This document shows positions 1 to 6,547 of a stretch of DNA of 10,551 bases, piece after piece. Every line of letters begins with the position of its first letter. Positions within the stretch are counted from its first letter, which is position 1. Source of the DNA: Sphingomonadales bacterium (GTDB lineage: Bacteria > Pseudomonadota > Alphaproteobacteria > Sphingomonadales > Sphingomonadaceae). A program made the position numbers and the translations under genes. Below the pieces are notes generated by a model. The model did no database searches and had not been told where the DNA came from. It saw nothing but the letters and a program-made list of their open reading frames with translations. Location of the stretch: NCBI GenBank assembly GCA_024636595.1, contig JAGXGT010000071.1, positions 1 to 10,551 on the forward strand, in the 5' to 3' direction.

Positions 1-1
1 C

Positions 2-148
2 TTTGCCGTTATCTACTGGTTCTACGAACAGCTGGAAAATCTCGGCCAGAGCGGTATGACCGATCCCAACCTCGGCGTGTTCACGGCGTTTCGCGCCGTC
101 GAAGCCCGCAACAAGCGGATATTGGCCGCGCGCAGCCCACGAGGATGA
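2..148 (+). CDS. C-terminal fragment of an unidentified protein (5' end outside window)
   Basis: An open frame enters from the left edge and runs for 48 codons to a TGA at 146-148. The visible C-terminus begins FAVIYWFYEQLENLG, an aromatic, helix-like stretch, and ends in a basic tail (EARNKRILAARSPRG). I do not recognise the family: no catalytic or binding motif lies in the visible part, and the first few residues are too short to call a membrane segment. The reading frame, codon choice and convergent arrangement with the acyl-CoA ligase gene, whose stop is 45 bp away, make it a plausible real gene end. The shadow frame from 173 is not supported. Confidence applies to this being coding, not to any function. 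Confidence 0.55.
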   Translation, partial: FAVIYWFYEQLENLGQSGMTDPNLGVFTAFRAVEARNKRILAARSPRG

Positions 149-150
149 CT

Positions 151-192
151 GCTGGACCTGGCAAGTGCGGACATGGCCGTTGGCAGGTCAGC
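151..192. repeat. Inverted repeat between two convergent genes
   Basis: GCTG (151-154) and ACCTG (156-160), interrupted by a bulged G, pair with CAGGTCAGC (184-192), giving 9 bp around a 23-nt loop. The loop holds a second small CGG/CCG stem (168-170 with 177-179). It lies exactly between the + strand stop at 148 and the - strand stop at 194, where a bidirectional terminator would be expected. No T-tract follows on either strand, so intrinsic termination is not shown. It may simply help end transcription or be chance. Confidence 0.3.
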
Positions 193-193
193 C

Positions 194-1873
194 CTAGTCC
201 AGCTCTTCTTCCCGCAACGCCTTGCGATCGAGCTTGCCGATCATGGTTTTGGGCAGGCTGTCGCGGATCACGACATCGACCACCCGCTCGTGCTTGCCAA
301 GTTGCGGGTTCAGCCAGTTTTTGAGTTCTTCTCCGGTCACGCTTGCGCCCGGTTCCAGTGAAACATAGGCCTTGGGGCTTTCGCCTCGATAGGCGTCCGG
401 GACGCCGATCACCAGGGCTTCCTTGACCGCGTCGTGCTTGTACAGCACTTCCTCGACCTGACTGGGAAAGACCTTGAAGCCGCCGACCGAGATCATGTCC
501 TTCAGACGGTCGACGATCTTGATATAGCCATCCGCGTCGATCGTCGCGACATCACCGGTCCGCAGAAAACCATCGATAAAGACCTGATCATCTTCTTCTG
601 GCAAATTCCAGTAGCCCTGCATCACCTGCGGTCCGGAGAATATCAATTCACCTGGTTCGCCTTGCGGGGCCGGTTTTGTCGGATCACCCTTGTCGACCAG
701 CTTGACGAATGTACCCGGCACCGGTTGACCAATCGTGCCAGGCTTGTTGAGTCCTTCGTAAGGATTGGCGCTGACCACGCCGCAGCTTTCCGTGAGGCCG
801 TAGCCTTCGACCAGTTTCGCGCCGGTCTTGGCCTCGAACTTTTTCTTCAGCTCCAGCGACAGGGGCGCACCGCCCGAGACACAGACCTTGAGCGAGGAAA
901 AATCGGTCTTGTCGATATCGGCATGGTCGAGCAGCGCCTGATACATGGTCGGTACGCCGGGCATGGCGGTAATCTTGGTCCGGGAGATCGCCTTCAATGT
1001 CTGCTTCGCGTCAAAGCGCGGCAGCATGACAATCTCGCCCCCGCGCTGGATCGTCCGGTTGAGCACAGCGCTATTGGCGAATACATGAAAAAACGGCAGC
1101 ACGCCCATCAGCCGGTCGACCTCATCGAGAAAGGGGTCGATGTCGTTGATCTGCCGGGCATTGGCGGTCAGATTCTGGTGGCTGCACATCGCACCCTTTG
1201 GCGTACCGGTGGTGCCGCCGGTATATTGCAGCAGCGCAATGTCCTTTTCCGGCTGGATATCGGGGGCCTTGAAATCGCCGTCATTGCTGATCAGGTCGGA
1301 AAACGGCGTGATCCGGTCGTCGTCGGGTTGCGGGCTGATTTCCTTGCGTTTGAACAGCGAATAGAACAGCGCCTTGGCCGGCGGCAGCGCGCCAGAGATG
1401 CTGCCCACCACCAGCCGTTCGAGGCTCGACTGTTCCAGCACCTCATAGGCGTTTGGAAACAGGGCCGTGGCGGAAAGCGTGAACAGGATTTTAGTGCCGC
1501 TGTCTTCCACCTGGTGGTTCAGTTCATCGACCGTATAGAGCGGCGAGAAGTTGACGACCGTCGCGCCGATCGCCATCGCGCCATAATAGGCGCTGACATA
1601 ATGCGGGACATTGGGGAGATACAGGCCGATCCGGTCGCCTTTTCCGACGCCCAAATCCTGCAGCCCTTTGGCCACACGCCCCACGGCAGCCGCAACCTGG
1701 CGATAACTATATTTGCGGCCCATGAAGTCGAGCAGATTGGCATCGCCGCGCCGGCCTGCCGAGCGGAAGAACATGCCGGGCATCGACAACGGCGGGTAAA
1801 CCTGATCCCAAGGGACGGGATGGTTATAATACGATTGCCAGATCGGAGGCTGGTCGGGATATGTTTCAGTCAT
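194..1873 (-). CDS. Long-chain fatty acid--CoA ligase (FadD-type, AMP-binding)
   Basis: It activates fatty acids to acyl-CoA through an acyl-AMP intermediate, feeding beta-oxidation or lipid synthesis. FadD enzymes are cytosolic or loosely bound to the inner membrane. From the chosen ATG the product is 559 aa, close to E. coli FadD (561). Motifs seen: the ATP-binding P-loop YTGGTTGTPKG (217-227), GYGLTE (357-362), the ribose-binding Asp in RTGD (438-441), the hinge DRLKD (455-459) and the catalytic lysine K547 in PKTMIGKLDRK. The frame stays open upstream to 2128, but that part overlaps the divergent MFS gene and has no family similarity. ATGs at 1879 and 1873 are both possible; I chose 1873 because MTETYPDQPP looks like a normal N-terminus. 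Neither has a clear Shine-Dalgarno sequence. Sphingomonads carry several such ligases, so the exact chain-length preference is unknown. Confidence 0.93.
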   Translation of the reverse strand: MTETYPDQPPIWQSYYNHPVPWDQVYPPLSMPGMFFRSAGRRGDANLLDFMGRKYSYRQVAAAVGRVAKGLQDLGVGKGDRIGLYLPNVPHYVSAYYGAMAIGATVVNFSPLYTVDELNHQVEDSGTKILFTLSATALFPNAYEVLEQSSLERLVVGSISGALPPAKALFYSLFKRKEISPQPDDDRITPFSDLISNDGDFKAPDIQPEKDIALLQYTGGTTGTPKGAMCSHQNLTANARQINDIDPFLDEVDRLMGVLPFFHVFANSAVLNRTIQRGGEIVMLPRFDAKQTLKAISRTKITAMPGVPTMYQALLDHADIDKTDFSSLKVCVSGGAPLSLELKKKFEAKTGAKLVEGYGLTESCGVVSANPYEGLNKPGTIGQPVPGTFVKLVDKGDPTKPAPQGEPGELIFSGPQVMQGYWNLPEEDDQVFIDGFLRTGDVATIDADGYIKIVDRLKDMISVGGFKVFPSQVEEVLYKHDAVKEALVIGVPDAYRGESPKAYVSLEPGASVTGEELKNWLNPQLGKHERVVDVVIRDSLPKTMIGKLDRKALREEELD

Positions 1874-1911
1874 TAACATTCGTGTAAGTGAAGCGGTGTG
1901 AACTGACAATG

Positions 1912-1941
1912 AAAATTCCCGGAAAATTCCCCAAAAATTCT
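1912..1941. promoter_or_regulatory. Three phased AAAATTC(C) iterons in the fadD/MFS divergent promoter region
   Basis: AAAATTCC occurs at 1912-1919 and 1923-1930, and AAAATTCT at 1934-1941: three near-identical octamers at exactly 11-bp intervals. A fourth A4 tract follows at 1946. The region lies between the divergent starts at 1873 and 1989. A-tracts spaced by about one helical turn are known to bend DNA, and evenly spaced repeats can also be operator half-sites. Which applies, and which of the two genes is controlled, is inference. No good sigma70 -10 box was found in this interval on the + strand. Confidence 0.4.
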
Positions 1942-1988
1942 GGCGAAAAGGCGTTGGTGATTTTCTTCTGCTGTTGCTAACGGAGACT

Positions 1989-3284
1989 ATGAGCAGCACC
2001 GCATTGAAACCAGAAACGCCCGAGGCCGTGAAGGCTTCGATCACCTTCGTTTTTCTGGTGGTTCTGATCGATATGATCGGCTTTGGCATCATCATGCCGG
2101 TGCTGCCCGAGCTGATCACGCAGATCACCGGCGACAGCCTGTCCGCCGCCGCTGTCGATGCCGGCTGGCTGGCCTTCGCTTACGCCATCATGCAATTTTT
2201 CTTCGGCCCGGTGATCGGCAATCTGTCAGACCGGTTCGGGCGGCGACCGGTGTTGCTGGGGGCGCTGGGCGGATATTCGATTGCCTATGCATTGATGGGC
2301 TTTGCGCCGTCGCTGCTCTGGCTGTTCATCGCCCGGATCGTCGCCGGGATCATGGGGGCCAGTTTCAGCACCGCCTATGCCTATGTTGCCGACGTTTCCC
2401 CGCCCGAGAAGCGATCTCAGAATTTCGGTCTGATCGGCGCAGCGTTCGGATTGGGTTTCATTATCGGACCGGCGATGGGCGGTTTGCTGGGTGAATATCA
2501 TGTGCGCCTGCCCTTCTTCGCCGCATCGGCGCTCGCCGCGATCAATCTAGTATTCGGTTTCTTCATGTTGCGGGAAAGCCTGCCGCAGGAAAAACGGCGG
2601 AAGTTTCAGATCGCCCGTGCCAATGCTTTCGTTGCGCTTAAAGGGCTCAGCGGACAAAACCGGGTGGTTCTGTGGTATGCTGGGGCGCTGCTGGTCTGGA
2701 TGATTGGTCATATCGTCTATCCGATCGTTTTCGCTTTCTACGCCATTGAAGCGTTCGGCTGGAGCGCATTCACGGTCGGCATGGCACTGGCGCTGGTTGG
2801 TGTTGGCGCTGCCCTAGTCCAGGGCTTGCTGATCCGCTATTTGATCCCGCGCATTGGCGAGCGCAAGGCGGTCATTATTGCCGCTTTCAGCATGGCGATC
2901 AGCACCATTGCCTATGTGGTTGCCGGCCCGGAACAAGGCTGGATGATTTTCCTCGCGATTCCGGTCGGCGCCATGCAGGGGCTATTCCAGCCATCGCTCA
3001 ATGGCCTGATGAGCAAGGCGGTCTCCGATGAGACGCAAGGCGAGCTGCAAGGGGCGGTTGCCAGTCTGCAGAGTCTGGGCTCGGTGATCGGTCCGCCGAT
3101 GTTCACTGCGGTATTCGCGGCCTTTACCGTGGCCAATGCGCCCTATTATCTGCCGGGTGCGCCGTTTGGGCTAGCCGGATTGATAGCGCTGATCGCGCTG
3201 GCGATCTTCCTGCGGGGCTATGCGTTGCACTGCCACAGCAGCGGCGTCGAGCCGCCGCCGGATGCCAAGCCGGCAATCGGCTAA
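1989..3284 (+). CDS. TCR/Tet-type MFS transporter (drug:proton antiporter-like)
   Basis: A 431-aa inner-membrane protein of the major facilitator superfamily, in the branch holding tetracycline/proton antiporters such as TetA. The first helix region carries DMIGFGIIMPVLP (28-40), typical of this branch. Motif A is complete as GNLSDRFGRRP (77-87) in the loop between helices 2 and 3, and the antiporter motif C region reads GFIIGPAMGGLLG (156-168). About twelve hydrophobic segments are visible, with a basic central loop near residues 180-205 (QEKRRKFQIAR). The frame could start at a TTG at 1974; I chose ATG 1989 because GGAG (1982-1985) lies just upstream, though the 3-nt spacing is tight. The substrate cannot be read from sequence. 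Members of this family in non-resistant bacteria usually have unknown natural substrates, so tetracycline resistance should not be assumed. It is divergent from the acyl-CoA ligase gene and convergent with the MBL hydrolase gene. Confidence 0.9.
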   Translation: MSSTALKPETPEAVKASITFVFLVVLIDMIGFGIIMPVLPELITQITGDSLSAAAVDAGWLAFAYAIMQFFFGPVIGNLSDRFGRRPVLLGALGGYSIAYALMGFAPSLLWLFIARIVAGIMGASFSTAYAYVADVSPPEKRSQNFGLIGAAFGLGFIIGPAMGGLLGEYHVRLPFFAASALAAINLVFGFFMLRESLPQEKRRKFQIARANAFVALKGLSGQNRVVLWYAGALLVWMIGHIVYPIVFAFYAIEAFGWSAFTVGMALALVGVGAALVQGLLIRYLIPRIGERKAVIIAAFSMAISTIAYVVAGPEQGWMIFLAIPVGAMQGLFQPSLNGLMSKAVSDETQGELQGAVASLQSLGSVIGPPMFTAVFAAFTVANAPYYLPGAPFGLAGLIALIALAIFLRGYALHCHSSGVEPPPDAKPAIG

Positions 3285-3294
3285 ACCGCTCTGA

Positions 3295-4413
3295 CTAGGC
3301 GGCGCTATACCAGGCCGTGCCGTCCTTCATTTCAAGCTGGGCGCGACCGGTATATTGCAGGTGCCGGAGCGTCGCCATCGCCTCGCCGCTGGCCATGCCG
3401 ATGACATCGGGCGTGATCGGACGGCGGAACAGATAGGGGAAGCTGTCGACCACCCTTTTCGGGCTCTCGCGCAGGCCCTGCTCCAGATCGTCGAGCGCTT
3501 CATTATGGCGTTCGGCCAGCGCGTCGAGCCGCTGATGCGCACCGAGGAACGGCCGGCCATGGGCGGGCAGAATCAGCAGATCATTGTCCAGTTCGGCGCG
3601 GAACCGGTCGATGCTCGCCAACCATTCCCCCAACGGATCACTGGTCGGCTCGCTGAGCATGGTCGAGATATTGGAGGTGATCCGCGGCAATATCTGGTCA
3701 CCCGAGATCATCACCTTGGCTGTGTCATCGATCAGGCAGGCATGTTCGGGCGTGTGGCCATTGCCAATCATCACCCGCCATTCATGGTCGCCGGTGCGCA
3801 GGCGCGTCCCTTCCTCCATCCGGATATGGCCGATCGGCAGGTCCGAGACGGCGCGGGCGAAACGCCCCCAGCCCTTTTTGGCGAAATCGTCGATCAGATT
3901 CTGCTCCCAGCCGCAGAACCGCCATTCGTCGAGCGCTTCTTCCGGCACGCCATCGCGCTTGTCGGCGAGCAGCATGCGGGTCAGCAGCCATTCGGTCCGG
4001 TTCATGTGTAAAGGTGCCTTGAACCGCTTGGCCAGCCATCCGGCGCAGCCGACATGATCGGGATGATAGTGGGTGACGATGATCTTGGTCGCCCTCTGCC
4101 CCTGCAGTGCGCCCGCTTCAAACAGATGCTTCCAGGCGTCGATCACCTGCGGCATGAACAATCCGGTATCGGCGATGGCAAATCCGTCGCTGCCGTCGGC
4201 GTGGCGGTCGGCCAGCACCCAGTTGTTGATATGACCCAGCGGGCCGGGCACCGGTGTCCGGGTCCAGCCGATGCCGGGCATCAGTTCGAAATATTCGCCG
4301 AATTTCGGCTCATATTCGCCAAGCGGATAGGTCAGTCCGTCCGACTCAATCGGATCAAAGCCGTGATCGGCGAGCATCGCATCATAAGCGGGCGGTTTTC
4401 GGGGTGCATCCAT
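3295..4413 (-). CDS. MBL-fold metallo-hydrolase (LACTB2-like layout)
   Basis: A 372-aa metallo-beta-lactamase-fold hydrolase. Metal ligands seen are THYHPDH (H115, H117, D119, H120), H220 in GNGHTPEH, D239 in SGDQILP and H285 in PAHGRPF, so the di-metal site is complete. After the MBL domain (about 40-295) comes a C-terminal helical, winged-helix-like part (about 296-372) as in LACTB2-type proteins. The insert between the first and third metal motifs (about 140-210) is longer than in small glyoxalase-type members. The substrate is unknown: thioester or ester hydrolysis is possible, and beta-lactam hydrolysis is not implied. The frame opens at a TTG at 4449, but ATG 4413 (MDAPRKPPAYD) was preferred. 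A perfect 7-bp inverted repeat sits 2 nt before this ATG in place of a Shine-Dalgarno sequence. The stop is only 10 bp from the convergent MFS stop. Confidence 0.88.
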   Translation of the reverse strand: MDAPRKPPAYDAMLADHGFDPIESDGLTYPLGEYEPKFGEYFELMPGIGWTRTPVPGPLGHINNWVLADRHADGSDGFAIADTGLFMPQVIDAWKHLFEAGALQGQRATKIIVTHYHPDHVGCAGWLAKRFKAPLHMNRTEWLLTRMLLADKRDGVPEEALDEWRFCGWEQNLIDDFAKKGWGRFARAVSDLPIGHIRMEEGTRLRTGDHEWRVMIGNGHTPEHACLIDDTAKVMISGDQILPRITSNISTMLSEPTSDPLGEWLASIDRFRAELDNDLLILPAHGRPFLGAHQRLDALAERHNEALDDLEQGLRESPKRVVDSFPYLFRRPITPDVIGMASGEAMATLRHLQYTGRAQLEMKDGTAWYSAA

Positions 4414-4415
4414 GG

Positions 4416-4432
4416 ATCGGTCATAGACCGAT
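4416..4432 (-). repeat. Perfect inverted repeat directly upstream of the MBL hydrolase start
   Basis: ATCGGTC (4416-4422) and GACCGAT (4426-4432) form a perfect 7-bp inverted repeat around a 3-nt spacer, ending 2 nt before the chosen ATG. As RNA it would fold exactly where the ribosome lands; as DNA it resembles a compact operator. If translation actually begins at the TTG at 4449 the repeat would be coding, so this also bears on the start choice. Confidence 0.4.
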
Positions 4433-4498
4433 GATCGCCGAAAGCGCAACCCGATTTAATTGATTGGTTAAACTGCTAGTGCAGAGTGTCGACTGCGG

Positions 4499-4603
4499 TC
4501 ACTTCATGCCGACAATGAATACAAAAACCAGCGCCATGGCACCGAAGACGGCGATCGCCGCCAGCTTCATCAGCCGCAGTCGGCCGGGATTTCCCTCACT
4601 CAT
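4499..4603 (-). CDS. 34-aa single-pass membrane peptide (hypothetical)
   Basis: A short gene reading MSEGNPGRLRLMKLAAIA, then a hydrophobic stretch rich in A, V, F and I, ending IVGMK before TGA. Residues 13-33 form one clear membrane helix. The N-terminus is polar with R8, R10 and K13 next to the helix, so by the positive-inside rule it should stay in the cytoplasm. The start is well supported: GGGGAGG (4609-4615 on the complement) lies 5 nt before the ATG, among the strongest Shine-Dalgarno sequences in the window. It follows the TrcR gene by 43 bp on the same strand and may share its transcript. The 105-nt length puts it below usual ORF cut-offs. Function is unknown; it could be a small membrane regulator or an assembly factor. 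Confidence 0.7.
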   Translation of the reverse strand: MSEGNPGRLRLMKLAAIAVFGAMALVFVFIVGMK

Positions 4604-4608
4604 ATTCG

Positions 4609-4615
4609 CCTCCCC
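4609..4615 (-). promoter_or_regulatory. Strong Shine-Dalgarno sequence of the 34-aa membrane peptide
   Basis: The complement reads GGGGAGG followed by CGAAT and then ATG. The purine-rich core and 5-nt spacing are near ideal. This is the main reason for treating the 34-codon frame as a gene. Confidence 0.7.
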
Positions 4616-4646
4616 ATTGGTCAATATATGGGTCGTTGATAGACGA

Positions 4647-5354
4647 TCAGCGATCCTTGAACAATGTTTCTGCCGTATGCTCTACCGGAGCGTCTTCTTC
4701 GTCCGATTCACCCGACAGCGCGGCTTCTGCATCACGAACCGCTTTGGCGCGCTCTTCGTGCAGTTCTGCAATCAGCGCTTCCTTGTCGCCGCCCAGCTTG
4801 GTGTCATCTGCCATTTCTGGTTCGATGCCGGCCTTTTTCGCGGCCTTGGCCACCACGGCATCAAGCTCGCGCTGCGAACAGAGACCGAGGGTCACGGGAT
4901 CTTTTGGCGCGATATTGGCAATGTTCCAGTGTTCACGCTCGCGGATCGCGTTGATCGTCGTGCGGGTGGTGCCGATCAGCTTGCCGACCTGGGCATCGGA
5001 AATCTCGGGGTGGTTGCACAGCAACCATGCGATGCCATCTGGCTTGTCCTGACGCTTGGATACCGGTGTGTAGCGCGGTCCCTTGGTCCGGCGTATCTGA
5101 TCGGGGCCTTTTTGAATGACCATGCGGTAATCCGGATCTTTCTCGGCCTTCTCGATTTCTTCGTGGGTCAGTTCGTGCGCCTGCACCGGATCGCGACCGG
5201 TATATTTGGAGCTGGCAAGATCATCGGCCATCGCGTTGACTTCAAGAATATGGATGCCGCAAAATTCGGCGATCTGGTCAAAGCTGAGTGCTGTGTTGTC
5301 GACCAGCCAGCTGGCTGTGGCATGCTGCATAAGTGGAGTTGCTTGTTCGGCCAT
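4647..5354 (-). CDS. trcR: DUF1013 family protein, TrcR-type cell-cycle transcriptional regulator
   Basis: A 235-aa protein of the alphaproteobacterial DUF1013 family, which as I recall is now named after the cell-cycle transcriptional regulator TrcR; the name is from memory, the family call from characteristic runs such as GRDPVQAHELT and KGPRYTPVSKR. Two helix-turn-helix-like segments are visible: about 16-42 (W16-L-V..N20..S24..Q27..G33..VNAM) and 110-137 (W110-L-L..N114..S119..Q122..G128..INAI). They align closely with one another, which points to an internal duplication. The C-terminal third is charged: a helical KEALIAELHEERAKA part, then an acidic ESDEED patch. The start has GGAAGGA with 7-nt spacing. 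The upstream glycosyltransferase transcript appears to end at the terminator 41 bp before this ATG, so the gene probably has its own promoter. The 34-aa peptide gene follows. Confidence 0.88.
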   Translation of the reverse strand: MAEQATPLMQHATASWLVDNTALSFDQIAEFCGIHILEVNAMADDLASSKYTGRDPVQAHELTHEEIEKAEKDPDYRMVIQKGPDQIRRTKGPRYTPVSKRQDKPDGIAWLLCNHPEISDAQVGKLIGTTRTTINAIREREHWNIANIAPKDPVTLGLCSQRELDAVVAKAAKKAGIEPEMADDTKLGGDKEALIAELHEERAKAVRDAEAALSGESDEEDAPVEHTAETLFKDR

Positions 5355-5372
5355 GATGGCATCCTTCCAATA

Positions 5373-5392
5373 GCTGGCGCTTCCTGGCCAGC
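5373..5392 (-). repeat. Stem-loop in the trcR leader
   Basis: GCTGGC (5373-5378) and GCCAGC (5387-5392) form a 6-bp GC-rich stem with an 8-nt loop, located between the upstream terminator and the trcR Shine-Dalgarno sequence GGAAGGA. It would lie in the 5' untranslated RNA if transcription starts upstream of it. It could affect trcR translation or be incidental. Confidence 0.3.
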
Positions 5393-5394
5393 GG

Positions 5395-5433
5395 AATATA
5401 AAAATAAAGGGCCGCCCCCTTGCGGAGACGGCC
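5395..5433 (-). terminator. Intrinsic terminator after the phosphatase/glycosyltransferase operon
   Basis: On the - strand GGCCGTCTCC (5433-5424), loop GCAA, and GGGGGCGGCC (5419-5410) form a 10-bp stem with two G-U pairs and a GNRA-type tetraloop. It is followed directly by CTTTATTTTTATATT. This is a textbook rho-independent terminator placed 50 bp after the glycosyltransferase stop. The opposite strand has no T-tract after the stem, so it works in one direction only. Confidence 0.85.
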
Positions 5434-5482
5434 TGTTGGAAGCTTATGTAGGTTATTTGAAGGCCGTCGGCAAGATATTTGG

Positions 5483-6547
5483 CTAGGTCCGCGCAAATAT
5501 AGCCTTGGCAAGGATCCGGCGCGACATATGGCAGTCCAGCCGCAGATCCTGTGACACCAGGCCGTTGAAAAACTGGCTGGCGCTCGCGTCCCAGCTATAT
5601 TTCGCACCGTGCGCGACACAATCCGCTGGAGCGAGCGTCAATGCACGCACTATCGCTTCGTCGAGATTAGCATTCATGGCGCCGCTTTCCGCCGTCAATA
5701 TATCAATCGGACCGGTCACTGGAAAGGCCGCCACCGGTGTCCCGCAGGCGAGCGCCTCGATAATCACCAGACCGAAGGTGTCGGTCTTGCTGGGGAAGAC
5801 AAACACATCCGCTCCGGCGTAATAACCAGCCAGCACCCTGCCCGATTGTCTGCCGGCGAAATGAACCTCGGGGTGGCGCGCTTTCAGACCGTCGAGCGCA
5901 GGCCCATCGCCGACCACCACTTTCGTACCGGGCTGATTGCTGTTCAGAAAGGCTTCGATATTTTTCTCTATCGCCACCCGCCCGACGTAGAGCTGGATCG
6001 GGCGCGCGCGATGCTGATATGCTGCTGGCGGCGGCGTATCCGGGCGGAAATTTTGCAGATCGACGCCGCGACTCCAGTGATGGACATGGGGCAGTCTCTC
6101 GCCGCGCAGCTGATTGCGAACGCTTTGTGTCGAGACCATGATCCTTTCCGATTTCTGGTGGAACCAGCGGATATAGGGCCAGAATATCCGCGGCGACAAT
6201 CGGGTTCGCTTGGCGAGATATTCCGGGAACTGCGTGTGATAAGCGGTTGTAAAAGGACGCCCTTTTCTGCGGCACCAACGCCGAGCCTGGATGCACAGTG
6301 GCCCTTCTGTGGCGAGATGCACGGCGTCCGCACCAAAGGCCTCGATCCGCTTGCCGATGGTTCTGGCACGGGCAAAAGACAGACGGATTTCGGGATAGCT
6401 CGGTGCAGGGATCGAGCGATATTGGTCCGGTGAGATCACCAGAATCTCGTGTCCGCTTTTGCGCAACAATCCGATCACGGTATCCAGCGTTCGCACCACG
6501 CCATTGACCTGGGGATGCCAGGCATCCGTCACCAGCGCGATTTTCAC
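5483..6547 (-). CDS. GT4-family glycosyltransferase (GT-B fold, glycolipid-type)
   Basis: A 354-aa retaining glycosyltransferase of family GT4. The N-terminal loop HPQVNGVVRT (11-20) is the acceptor/donor glycine loop seen in PimA-, MgtA- and SqdX-like lipid glycosyltransferases. The C-terminal nucleotide-sugar half shows YVGRVAIEKN (187-196), VVGDGP (211-216) and the E-x7-E motif as D256-x7-E264 in TDTFGLVIIEALACGTP; D in the first position is common in this subgroup. No membrane helix is seen; such enzymes are cytoplasmic and sit on the inner membrane. It starts at GTG 6547, overlapping the phosphatase stop as GTGA, so the two are translationally coupled. The open frame continues upstream to 6664, but that part lies inside the phosphatase gene. 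The sugar and acceptor are unknown; diacylglycerol, ceramide or another lipid are candidates by family only. Confidence 0.88.
   Translation of the reverse strand: MKIALVTDAWHPQVNGVVRTLDTVIGLLRKSGHEILVISPDQYRSIPAPSYPEIRLSFARARTIGKRIEAFGADAVHLATEGPLCIQARRWCRRKGRPFTTAYHTQFPEYLAKRTRLSPRIFWPYIRWFHQKSERIMVSTQSVRNQLRGERLPHVHHWSRGVDLQNFRPDTPPPAAYQHRARPIQLYVGRVAIEKNIEAFLNSNQPGTKVVVGDGPALDGLKARHPEVHFAGRQSGRVLAGYYAGADVFVFPSKTDTFGLVIIEALACGTPVAAFPVTGPIDILTAESGAMNANLDEAIVRALTLAPADCVAHGAKYSWDASASQFFNGLVSQDLRLDCHMSRRILAKAIFART

Noticed and set aside
434..1876. 480-codon open frame on the + strand opposite the acyl-CoA ligase gene
   Set aside because: It is exactly antisense to a gene with complete AMP-ligase motifs. 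Its translation is rich in R, D, H and Q without recognisable domains, as expected of a GC-rich shadow frame.
3268..3283. AGCCG/CGGCT inverted repeat at the end of the MFS gene as a bidirectional terminator
   Set aside because: Only 5 bp, overlapping the stop codon, and without a T-tract on either strand.
5395..5400. TATATT as a -10 box for trcR
   Set aside because: It is part of the T-rich tail of the terminator, and no -35-like hexamer lies 16-18 nt upstream; that position is the GC-rich stem.
4464..5486. 340-codon open frame on the + strand
   Set aside because: It lies opposite trcR, the small membrane peptide gene and the terminator. It has no Shine-Dalgarno sequence and no family motif, and it crosses a clear intrinsic terminator of the other strand.
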